A stretch of DNA of 7,453 nucleotides from an uncultured Lachnospiraceae bacterium. Lineage in GTDB: Bacteria > Bacillota > Clostridia > Lachnospirales > Lachnospiraceae. Position 1 is the first letter of the stretch. The number at the start of each line of letters is the position of its first letter. The stretch is from NCBI GenBank assembly GCA_910586955.1, contig CAJUMM010000116.1, positions 1 through 7,453 of the forward strand, read 5' to 3'. The translations under genes and the position numbers were made by a program. Positions 1-5,486 of the stretch are shown piece after piece. The notes beneath the pieces were generated by a model. That model saw only the letters and a list, made by a program, of their open reading frames with translations, did not search any database and was not told where the DNA came from.

Positions 1-49
1 ATTACTGGGTTTATAGCCGTTTTTTGTTTTCACAAGTGTCAAACTCGGG

Positions 50-78
50 ATTATACTGCAAATTATGCTGTTTGGCAA
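50..78 (-). promoter_or_regulatory. Predicted sigma-A promoter reading out of the window
   Basis: On the minus strand, TTGCCA (73-78) is followed by exactly 17 bases and then a perfect TATAAT (50-55). This is a near-consensus vegetative promoter. It lies just past the stop codon of the C39-like peptidase gene and points to lower coordinates, so it should drive a gene to the left of the window. No start codon with a ribosome binding site is seen in the remaining bases. The region 1-99 holds no gene and no clear terminator hairpin for the peptidase gene. The call rests on sequence match only. Confidence 0.5.
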
Positions 79-99
79 TCAGAAAATAATTCCGTTTTT

Positions 100-846
100 T
101 TACTGTAATGCCAGGCACCTGTTCCCCCGAAGTTCAAAAATCTTTTCAAACTGTCTCCGGCTGTATTCCATATACCCGGAAATGGGATCCGCTATGGTGA
201 CCGTATCCTTTCCATAACCGATGAGAACTGCCCCATGATCATTTCTATGCCATTCCATAAATCTCCCGTCCTCCGTGTACCATCCTTCCGCCTTTTTCAA
301 ATCCTTCATTCCGATGGTTACCCATACCACCACCGGCGTCCCTTCCCTTACCAGGCCGTAAAGCTCTTCCGGGGAGGCCCCTGTCAAATCCACCGGCCGC
401 AAGGAACTCCCGCAGTCCTGAAGGAACGCCTCTGCTGCTGCCGCAATGGCCGGAACGCCGCAGATATATCCCCCTTTGGTGGAAGGATCCCCAATAAAAA
501 AATGCTCCATATCGTTTCCGTATCTTCTTCCGTCCTCCCCGTCCCAGAAATCTGCGGACAGTCTGGGAAGATACTCCATGGCCATAGCTATTTTATCTGC
601 CGGAAGGCCATAATAATTCAGCACCATGGTCATAGCCGTAATCTCACATCCTGTGGGGAGCTCCGGCATCTGTTGTACCAGTTCAAAATCTCCCAATACA
701 AAGGAACCGCCTTTTTCCTCCAAAGCCTTCTCTAAAGCAGGGGCGTTTCCACCCTCTCCCTGGTATTTTACAAGAATCACCTTCAAATCCCTGGCAAATG
801 CCAGCTTCCCGCAAAGCATTCCCATAAGAAACGTACCTATGCACAT
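100..846 (-). CDS. C39-like cysteine peptidase family protein (YvpB type), exported; 5' end frame-disrupted
   Basis: This is a predicted extracytoplasmic papain-fold protein of the C39-like family (Peptidase_C39_2, as in Bacillus YvpB). Using the ATG at 846, the probable catalytic residues are Cys67 in LPTGCEITA, His204 in RNDHGAVLIGY and Asp220 in ADPISG, giving the expected Cys-His-Asp order. Residues 3-18 are hydrophobic and end in AFA, a plausible signal peptidase site, but this start has no basic residues before the hydrophobic stretch. Reading the same frame upstream gives the lysine/arginine-rich sequence KRRFQRKLFL, then a stop at the G run, with no ATG. A better start (ATG 932-934 with AGGAGG) is in another frame; one G fewer at 879-887 would join it to this frame and give 277 residues. 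A weaker AAGGAAG sits 9 bases before the ATG at 846, so a short form could still be made. The gene follows the lipoprotein gene and is probably co-transcribed with it. Substrate is unknown; family members may cleave peptides, but no substrate can be read from sequence. Confidence 0.8.
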   Translation of the reverse strand: MCIGTFLMGMLCGKLAFARDLKVILVKYQGEGGNAPALEKALEEKGGSFVLGDFELVQQMPELPTGCEITAMTMVLNYYGLPADKIAMAMEYLPRLSADFWDGEDGRRYGNDMEHFFIGDPSTKGGYICGVPAIAAAAEAFLQDCGSSLRPVDLTGASPEELYGLVREGTPVVVWVTIGMKDLKKAEGWYTEDGRFMEWHRNDHGAVLIGYGKDTVTIADPISGYMEYSRRQFEKIFELRGNRCLALQ

Positions 847-934
847 AAGGAACAGCTTCCTTTGAAATCTCCGTTTTACCCCCCCCCGCCCTCAATTTTC
901 TTCTTTTTCCAGTCTCAATCTTTCTCTTCTGCAT
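847..934 (-). other. Out-of-frame 5' segment of the C39-like gene with a nine-G tract
   Basis: The ATG at 932-934 has a textbook AGGAGG (943-948 on the complement) 8 bases upstream. It encodes a very basic start, MQKRKIETGKRRKLRAGGG. In the sequence as given it then runs in a different frame from the peptidase and stops at about 683 after 83 residues. The frame break falls at a run of nine G on the coding strand (C run 879-887). With eight G, the product would be MQKRKIETGKRRKLRAGG, then VKRRFQRKLFL, then the hydrophobic signal segment, that is, a basic n-region, an h-region and AFA. The good Shine-Dalgarno and the sensible fusion product strongly suggest that this is the true 5' end of the gene. 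Confidence 0.65.
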
Positions 935-975
935 ACAAACCGCCTCCTGCTTTTCAGCTTAAAGGCGGTTTGTAT
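933..975 (-). promoter_or_regulatory. Hairpin overlapping the Shine-Dalgarno and start codon of the C39-like gene
   Basis: A perfect 12-bp inverted repeat, ATACAAACCGCC (933-944) and GGCGGTTTGTAT (964-975), is separated by a 19-base loop. In the minus-strand transcript the second arm covers the last two bases of AGGAGG, the whole spacer and the first two bases of the AUG at 934. The stem follows the lipoprotein stop codon by about 22 bases and is not followed by a U run on either strand, so it does not look like a terminator. By position it could hide the start codon and regulate translation. That role is inferred. Confidence 0.5.
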
Positions 976-997
976 CAAACTTGTATCTATGAAAACA

Positions 998-1453
998 TCA
1001 ATCCCCAAACTTCATCATACGCACTTCTGCGGCATGGAAGACGCCCTCCTCAAAATCTCCCCGCATATAAACCTGCATATGTTCCTCCAGGTTCTCCGGC
1101 CCGGCTTCCGTATCTTCATAGCTGTTCCCTTCACCGAAGGCTGTCCGCAGATAAAAATAGGTATCCTTGTCATAAACAACCGGAACCAAAGAAGAATCCG
1201 GCAGCTTTTCCTTAGAAGAAGGGCTGCTGCTGGACAGTGAGCCGTCATCTGAAATCTTTAATGACACCTCTGCCACGGAAAAGGAATCCTCCTCTATCTT
1301 CCGCACCTTGCCTACATAGTCTGCCTCAACCATCTGCGCAATCTCCGGATCCAGAAGATCCCGGCTGGGTTTTCTGCCGCAGGCAGTGAGTGCCAGGCAT
1401 AATGTCAAGACCGCGCCGAGAGCCGGCAGCATGTAAATTCTTTTGTATCTCAT
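998..1453 (-). CDS. Predicted lipoprotein of unknown function
   Basis: This is a 151-residue exported lipoprotein. It starts MRYKR, has a hydrophobic segment at about residues 7-24, and has a lipobox LTAC with Cys25 as the probable lipidated residue, so it should be anchored on the outer face of the cytoplasmic membrane. The ATG at 1453 is supported by AGGAGG (1460-1465) with a 6-base spacer. The mature part is acidic, with a serine-rich stretch at about 77-84 (SLSSSSPSS). The alternation of GKV..I..DSF, DKDTYFYL and MQVYMRGDFEEGVFHAAEVRMM resembles small beta-barrel domains of the DUF5666 kind, which often read as a metal- or ligand-dependent 'G-x-V ... A-x-V' repeat. That likeness is by eye only. 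The gene lies 63 bases upstream of the ATG at 934 of the C39-like gene on the same strand and is probably in one transcript with it. No confident promoter was found upstream in 1466-1576, which is AT-rich. Confidence 0.8.
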   Translation of the reverse strand: MRYKRIYMLPALGAVLTLCLALTACGRKPSRDLLDPEIAQMVEADYVGKVRKIEEDSFSVAEVSLKISDDGSLSSSSPSSKEKLPDSSLVPVVYDKDTYFYLRTAFGEGNSYEDTEAGPENLEEHMQVYMRGDFEEGVFHAAEVRMMKFGD

Positions 1454-1576
1454 TTCAAACCTCCTGTACCAGTTTCCTGGTGTTTTCTTTCTTTATGGCT
1501 ATTTTAGAACTTTAATCTTTAAATAGTCTCTAAAGGTTTTGAAAAGTATTCTTTTATGGACGATCCGGAAGGATAG

Positions 1577-1627
1577 AAAAAACAACAGCGCCACCCAGCC
1601 ATCTAACCAGATGACTGGGCGGCGCTG
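1577..1627 (-). terminator. Intrinsic terminator of pckA
   Basis: On the minus strand a long stem is formed by CAGCGCC..CCCAG..ATCT and AGAT..CTGGG..GGCGCTG (arms within 1586-1627), with minor bulges and a 4-base loop. It is followed by TTG and six T (1577-1582). It starts about 30 bases after the pckA stop codon. This is a strong rho-independent terminator and separates pckA from the lipoprotein/peptidase unit. Confidence 0.9.
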
Positions 1628-1656
1628 CCGCTTATCTATTACTTTTTAGATTTTAC

Positions 1657-3261
1657 TTATAACTGGGGACCGGCGGAAACAAGTGCCTTTCCTGCCTCGT
1701 TGCCCTCATATTTCGCAAAGTTCTTGATGAATCTTTCTGCCAGATCCTTTGCCTTTGTCTCCCACTCGGAAGCGTCACCGTAGGTGTTGCGGGGATCCAG
1801 GATGTTGGTGTCCACGCCGGGAAGCTCTGTGGGAACCTCAAGGTTAAAGAAGGGAATCTTCTTGGTGGGCGCTTTCAGGATATCTCCGTTGAGGATTGCA
1901 TCGATGATTCCACGGGTGTCCTTAATGGTGATACGCTTTCCGGTTCCGTTCCATCCGGTATTAACCAGGTATGCTTTGGCACCGTTTGCCTCCATTCTCT
2001 TCACCAGCTCCTCGCCGTACTTAGTGGGATGCAGCTCCAGGAACGCCTGGCCGAAGCATGCGGAGAAGGTGGGGGTGGGCTCTGTGATGCCCCGCTCCGT
2101 ACCTGCAAGCTTTGCGGTAAAACCGGACAGGAAGTAGTACTGTGTCTGCTCCGGAGTCAGAATGGATACCGGAGGAAGCACACCAAAGGCATCTGCAGAC
2201 AGGAAAATCACCTGGTTGGCTGCGGGAGCCGCAGATACGGGACGTACAATATTCTCGATGTGGTTGATAGGATAAGATACCCGGGTATTCTCGGTTACGC
2301 TCTTATCGTTGAAATCAATCTTGCCTTCCGCATCCAGGGTTACGTTCTCAAGAAGAGCGTTGCGCTTGATTGCGTTGTAGATATCCGGCTCGGACTCCTT
2401 GTCCAGATTGATAACCTTGGCATAGCAGCCGCCCTCGAAGTTGAACACGCCGTTGTCATCCCAGCCGTGCTCGTCGTCACCGATGAGAAGACGCTTGGGA
2501 TCGGTAGAAAGGGTGGTCTTGCCTGTTCCGGAAAGTCCGAAGAAGATAGCGGTATTCTCGCCGTTCATATCCGTATTGGCAGAGCAGTGCATGGATGCAA
2601 TACCCTTAAGGGGCAGGTAGTAGTTCATCATGGAGAACATACCCTTCTTCATCTCTCCGCCATACCAGGTATTCAGAATTACCTGCTCCCGGCTGGTAAT
2701 ATTGAACATAGCTACGGTCTCGGAATTGAGGCCCAGCTCCTTGTAGTTCTCTGCTTTTGCCTTGGAAGCATTGTAAACAACGAAATCCGGCTCAAAGTTT
2801 GCAAGTTCTTCCTCCGTGGGCTGGATGAACATATTCTTAACGAAATGAGCCTGCCAAGCTACCTCCATAATGAAGCGGATTGCCATGCGGGTATCCTTGT
2901 TGGTACCGCAGAAGGCGTCTACCACAAAGAGTCTCTTGCCGGAAAGCTCATTCAGGGCAATCTTCTTCACCTCGGCCCAGGCTTCCTCGGTAGCCGGATG
3001 GTTGTCGTTCTTATATTCATCAGAGGTCCACCATACGGTATCCTTGGAGTTATCATCCATTACAATAAATTTGTCTTTGGGGGAACGTCCCGTATAGATA
3101 CCAGTCATAACGTTCACAGCCCCAAGCTCGCTCACCTGGCCTTTTTCAAAACCTTCCAGACCCGGCTTCGTCTCCTCTTCGAACAACATTTCATAAGAAG
3201 GGTTGTGGACAATTTCAGTAGTTCCGGTAATGCCATACTTGCTCAGATTAATCTCTGCCAT
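1657..3261 (-). CDS. pckA: Phosphoenolpyruvate carboxykinase (ATP)
   Basis: This enzyme (EC 4.1.1.49) catalyses oxaloacetate + ATP to PEP + CO2 + ADP in the cytoplasm. In fermenting gut anaerobes it often runs the other way, fixing CO2 to form oxaloacetate. I chose ATG 3261 (MAEINLSKYG, 534 residues). It has GAGAGG about 9 bases upstream and matches the usual family length (E. coli ~540). An in-frame ATG at 3318 would add 19 residues of leader-like sequence. Visible motifs are the substrate-binding Arg59 in GIYTGRSPKDKF, the metal-site Lys205 in YGGEMKKGMFS and His225 in SMHCSANTD, the P-loop GLSGTGKTT (242-250), the family signature LIGDDEHGWDDNG (259-271) with Asp262, and GTGKRITIKDTR near the C-terminus. 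Nothing is missing, so the enzyme should be active. It has its own promoter and terminator, so it is monocistronic. It is divergent from citrate synthase, which uses its product or substrate oxaloacetate. Confidence 0.98.
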   Translation of the reverse strand: MAEINLSKYGITGTTEIVHNPSYEMLFEEETKPGLEGFEKGQVSELGAVNVMTGIYTGRSPKDKFIVMDDNSKDTVWWTSDEYKNDNHPATEEAWAEVKKIALNELSGKRLFVVDAFCGTNKDTRMAIRFIMEVAWQAHFVKNMFIQPTEEELANFEPDFVVYNASKAKAENYKELGLNSETVAMFNITSREQVILNTWYGGEMKKGMFSMMNYYLPLKGIASMHCSANTDMNGENTAIFFGLSGTGKTTLSTDPKRLLIGDDEHGWDDNGVFNFEGGCYAKVINLDKESEPDIYNAIKRNALLENVTLDAEGKIDFNDKSVTENTRVSYPINHIENIVRPVSAAPAANQVIFLSADAFGVLPPVSILTPEQTQYYFLSGFTAKLAGTERGITEPTPTFSACFGQAFLELHPTKYGEELVKRMEANGAKAYLVNTGWNGTGKRITIKDTRGIIDAILNGDILKAPTKKIPFFNLEVPTELPGVDTNILDPRNTYGDASEWETKAKDLAERFIKNFAKYEGNEAGKALVSAGPQL

Positions 3262-3344
3262 TTCATTTATCCTCTCTTCTTCAATATTAGCCTGCATCTT
3301 AAGATACCTTTGGAGCATCCCTTCTGCCAGACTTCCACTATCCT

Positions 3345-3372
3345 ATTATACATAATAAAAAGATAAAATCAA
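3345..3372 (-). promoter_or_regulatory. Predicted pckA promoter
   Basis: On the minus strand, TTGATT (3367-3372), a 16-base spacer and a perfect TATAAT (3345-3350) form a good sigma-A promoter. Transcription would begin near 3338, leaving a leader of roughly 75 bases before the pckA ATG at 3261. The leader holds a 10-bp palindrome, ATCTTAAGAT (about 3297-3306), but no riboswitch that I recognise. Confidence 0.6.
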
Positions 3373-3390
3373 TAAAAATCCTCTAAAATT

Positions 3391-3447
3391 TTTTACAAAA
3401 TTCATTCTTCCTGTTTTTCCCTGGAAGCATGTGAAAATTTTGTGAAA
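3391..3447. promoter_or_regulatory. Candidate operator: inverted ATTTTGT(A/G)AAA pair and helical-turn TGTGAAA repeat
   Basis: TTTTACAAAAT (3391-3401) is the inverted counterpart of ATTTTGTGAAA (3437-3447) with one mismatch. Within the right half, TGTGAAA occurs at 3430-3436 and again at 3441-3447, an 11-base period close to one helical turn. The pair sits between the two divergent start regions, upstream of the pckA -35 box. This could be a shared site for a regulator of both genes. The region is very AT-rich, so chance matches are likely and confidence is low. Confidence 0.3.
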
Positions 3448-3501
3448 TAAATATTAACTTTTTATTTTTACTTTCTTTTTGGCCCGGATTTATGTTATGA
3501 T

Positions 3502-3517
3502 AATTGAAATTTCAATT
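3502..3517. promoter_or_regulatory. Perfect 16-bp palindrome, candidate operator for citrate synthase
   Basis: AATTGAAATTTCAATT is identical to its reverse complement. It lies directly after TATGAT (3496-3501), a possible -10 box on the plus strand, so it would cover the transcription start and a bound protein would block it. The matching -35 box is poor (TTCTTT-like), so the promoter itself is not firmly placed. The size and symmetry fit a dimeric repressor site; which regulator is unknown. Confidence 0.4.
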
Positions 3518-3557
3518 TTTTCTTATGAAATATCCTTCGGGCAAAACGAATTTTCCT

Positions 3558-3662
3558 GTATATCAATTAAGAAGACACCCTGGAACATATACAAATTAAG
3601 GAAACACCCTGCAGGTATATCCCTATGTACAAAGAACACATACACGTTAAGGAAAGGAAACG
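3558..3662 (+). repeat. Repeated ATTAAGGAAACACCCTG-like units in the citrate synthase leader
   Basis: Two clear imperfect copies occur: CAATTAAGAAGACACCCTG (3564-3582) and CAAATTAAGGAAACACCCTG (3592-3611), 29 bases apart and each preceded by TATAT or CATATA. A third, shorter match, CATACACGTTAAGGAAAGG (3639-3657), ends in the ribosome binding site of citrate synthase, 51 bases further on. A CCTGCAGG palindrome (3608-3615) sits between the second and third. The units may be protein-binding sites on DNA or repeats in the mRNA leader. Confidence 0.5.
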
Positions 3663-5033
3663 ATGCTTATGCAGACTAACACATTTTCGGAAATTACTCC
3701 TGAAATCCTGAACCTGGCAAAATTAAGCGAGCAGGCAAGCCAGATTAACTCGGAGCTTTATAGCAAATACGAAGTAAAACGGGGCCTGCGGGACATCAGC
3801 GGCAAAGGCGTCCTGGCGGGACTGACGGAGATCGGAGAGATCCGCTCCTATACCATCGTAGATAATGAGATGATTCCCTGCGAAGGAAAACTTTTCTACC
3901 GGGGCATGGACATTGAAGAGCTGGTGAAAGGCTTTGTATCCGAACAGCGCTTCGGCTTCGAGGAGATTACCTATCTTCTGCTTTTCGGTGATCTGCCGGA
4001 CAGAAAGGAGCTGGATACCTTTTCCGGACTGCTGGCCTCCTACCGCTCTCTTCCCACCCATTTCGTGCGGGATATTATTATGAAGGCCCCCAGCAAGGAC
4101 ATGATGAACACCCTGGCCAGAAGCGTCCTGACCCTCTACTCCTACGATGACCGGGCGGACGACATTACCCTGCCCAACGTACTGCGCCAGTCCCTGCAGC
4201 TGATTGCCCTCTTTCCTATGCTGGCCGTGTACGCCTACCAGGCCTACAGCCATTATCACGACGGAAAGAGCCTTTATATCCATTCCCCCCAGCCGGAGCT
4301 TTCCACTGCGGAAAACCTTCTCCATATCCTCCGGCCGGACAGCTCTTATACGGAGCTGGAAGCTAAAATCCTGGATATTGCCCTGGTCCTCCACATGGAG
4401 CACGGCGGCGGAAACAACTCCACCTTCACCACCCATGTAGTCTCTTCCTCCGGCACGGATACCTATTCCTCCGTGGCCGCATCCTTAGGCTCCCTCAAAG
4501 GACCCAAGCACGGCGGCGCCAATATCAAAGTGGTCCGCATGTTTGAAGATATGAAAAAGGAAATCAAGGACTGGAGCAGCGAGGAGGAAGTCACTGCCTA
4601 CTTAAAAGCCCTCTTAAGCAGGGATGCCTTTGACCACGCCGGACTGATCTACGGTATGGGACATGCCGTTTATTCCCTGTCCGACCCCAGGGCCAACATT
4701 TTTAAATCTTTCGTGGAAAGCCTGTCCCGGGAAAAGGGACGGATGGATGAATTCAAGCTTTACTCCATGGTGGAACGCCTGGCTCCCCAGGTTATTGCCA
4801 AGGAACGCCAGATCTATAAAGGTGTCAGCGCCAACGTGGACTTCTACAGCGGCTTCGTGTACAGTATGCTGGATCTGCCTTTGGAGCTCTACACCCCCAT
4901 CTTCGCCATGGCCCGTATCGTGGGATGGAGCGCCCACCGCATCGAGGAGCTGGCCAACAACGGGAAGATCATCCGTCCGGCTTACAAGAGCGTGGCGAAG
5001 AAGCAGAAGTATACGAAGCTGGGGGATCGCTAA
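3663..5033 (+). CDS. gltA: Citrate synthase (Si type)
   Basis: This enzyme (EC 2.3.3.1, or the related 2-methylcitrate synthase family) condenses oxaloacetate with acetyl-CoA to give citrate in the cytoplasm, the first step toward 2-oxoglutarate and glutamate. The protein has 456 residues from ATG 3663; GGAAAGG (3651-3657) precedes it. A second ATG two codons later is an alternative. Active-site motifs are all present: His247 in HMEHGGGNNSTFT, His283 in GPKHGGAN, His334 in GMGHAVY followed by DPR (Arg343), Asp393 in NVDFYSG, and Arg426 in WSAHRIEEL. The GHAVY form (Ala rather than Arg after the His) is like eukaryotic enzymes and the longer clostridial citrate synthases, and is not a defect. 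The N-terminal ~40 residues extend beyond the shortest bacterial forms. Whether it prefers acetyl- or propionyl-CoA cannot be read from sequence. The gene stands alone between the divergent pckA region and a terminator. Confidence 0.95.
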   Translation: MLMQTNTFSEITPEILNLAKLSEQASQINSELYSKYEVKRGLRDISGKGVLAGLTEIGEIRSYTIVDNEMIPCEGKLFYRGMDIEELVKGFVSEQRFGFEEITYLLLFGDLPDRKELDTFSGLLASYRSLPTHFVRDIIMKAPSKDMMNTLARSVLTLYSYDDRADDITLPNVLRQSLQLIALFPMLAVYAYQAYSHYHDGKSLYIHSPQPELSTAENLLHILRPDSSYTELEAKILDIALVLHMEHGGGNNSTFTTHVVSSSGTDTYSSVAASLGSLKGPKHGGANIKVVRMFEDMKKEIKDWSSEEEVTAYLKALLSRDAFDHAGLIYGMGHAVYSLSDPRANIFKSFVESLSREKGRMDEFKLYSMVERLAPQVIAKERQIYKGVSANVDFYSGFVYSMLDLPLELYTPIFAMARIVGWSAHRIEELANNGKIIRPAYKSVAKKQKYTKLGDR

Positions 5034-5064
5034 CGCATACTTCCTGGACTGCTAATATTTGAAA

Positions 5065-5115
5065 AAGGACTGTCCGGAACAGCTTCCACTGTCCCCCGGC
5101 AGTCCCTTCTTTCTA
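5065..5115. terminator. Bidirectional intrinsic terminator between convergent genes
   Basis: AAGGACTG (5065-5072) pairs with CAGTCCCTT (5100-5108). Inside it CCGG/CCGG and ACAG/CTGT extend the stem around a 6-base loop. On the plus strand it is followed by the T-rich CTTCTTTCT after the citrate synthase gene. On the minus strand the stem is followed by five T (complement of 5061-5066), just after the stop of the small membrane protein gene. It therefore fits both transcripts; the minus-strand version has the better U tail. Confidence 0.85.
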
Positions 5116-5463
5116 CCAGAACATCTCCACGCCTTTCCGCGACTGGACGGCAAACCAGATAAGCACGGCGAAGAAGAGAGCCATCACTATCCAGTAGACC
5201 TGCATGGGCATAGGAAACACATAGGAATTTACCAGTCCGTATCCCCCGTACACTAAAGAGGTAAAGCCAAACACCAGCATCTTGGGAGCTATAAAGCTCT
5301 TATATCCTTCCAGATCCTTGCACTTGCGGATATCTATCTCTTTGCTCAGAAGCATGGAGGTCTTAATTTCCCCTGTCTTCTTCATAAGAATCCAGGCGTA
5401 AAGCATATAGGCCCCTGCGCCCACAAAAATAATATCCATCAAGCTCCAAATACTATTATCCAT
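5113..5463 (-). CDS. Small three-helix membrane protein of unknown function
   Basis: I do not recognise this 116-residue protein. It has three probable transmembrane helices, at about residues 8-27, 62-82 and 88-107. Between the first and second lies a charged cytoplasmic-type loop of about 34 residues (MKKTGEIKTSML.., EIDIRKCKDLEGYK). There is no cleavable signal and no catalytic motif. The ATG at 5463 has AGGAGG (5476-5481) 12 bases upstream, a slightly long spacer, with a purine-rich AAAGG in between. The Shine-Dalgarno starts within a few bases of the thrC stop codon, so the gene is almost certainly translated from the thrC transcript. Its stop codon falls inside the shared terminator. 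A role in amino-acid export or membrane organisation would be guesswork. Confidence 0.8.
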   Translation of the reverse strand: MDNSIWSLMDIIFVGAGAYMLYAWILMKKTGEIKTSMLLSKEIDIRKCKDLEGYKSFIAPKMLVFGFTSLVYGGYGLVNSYVFPMPMQVYWIVMALFFAVLIWFAVQSRKGVEMFW

Positions 5464-5486
5464 AATTACGCCTTTCCTCCTGTTTC

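Noticed and set aside
1468..1481. ACCAG/CTGGT mini-hairpin before the lipoprotein ribosome binding site
   Set aside because: A 5-bp stem with a 4-base loop is too short to argue a function by itself.
3297..3306. ATCTTAAGAT palindrome in the pckA leader
   Set aside because: A 10-base palindrome in AT-rich sequence is expected by chance and has no supporting partner site.
3262..3318. Upstream ATG that would add 19 residues to PEP carboxykinase
   Set aside because: The extra residues do not match the usual N-terminus of the family, the Shine-Dalgarno lies before the ATG at 3261, and the extension spans that Shine-Dalgarno.
2029..3366. Long open frame of 445 codons on the plus strand opposite pckA
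   Set aside because: It is a shadow of the well-supported pckA gene, with no ribosome binding site and no recognisable protein motif. Long antisense frames are common opposite conserved GC-biased codons.
3479..3679. 66-codon open frame upstream of and overlapping the citrate synthase start
   Set aside because: It begins with TTG in a T-rich stretch, has no Shine-Dalgarno, and its frame simply runs through the leader repeats; its product has no recognisable features.
3723..4436. Open frame of 237 codons antisense to citrate synthase
   Set aside because: It is fully inside the citrate synthase gene on the other strand, has no start signals, and its translation looks like low-complexity shadow sequence.
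4651..4675. Possible loss of a citrate synthase active-site residue (GHAVY instead of GHRVY)
   Set aside because: The catalytic His334 and the following DPR arginine are kept, and Ala at this position is normal in eukaryotic-type and some clostridial enzymes.
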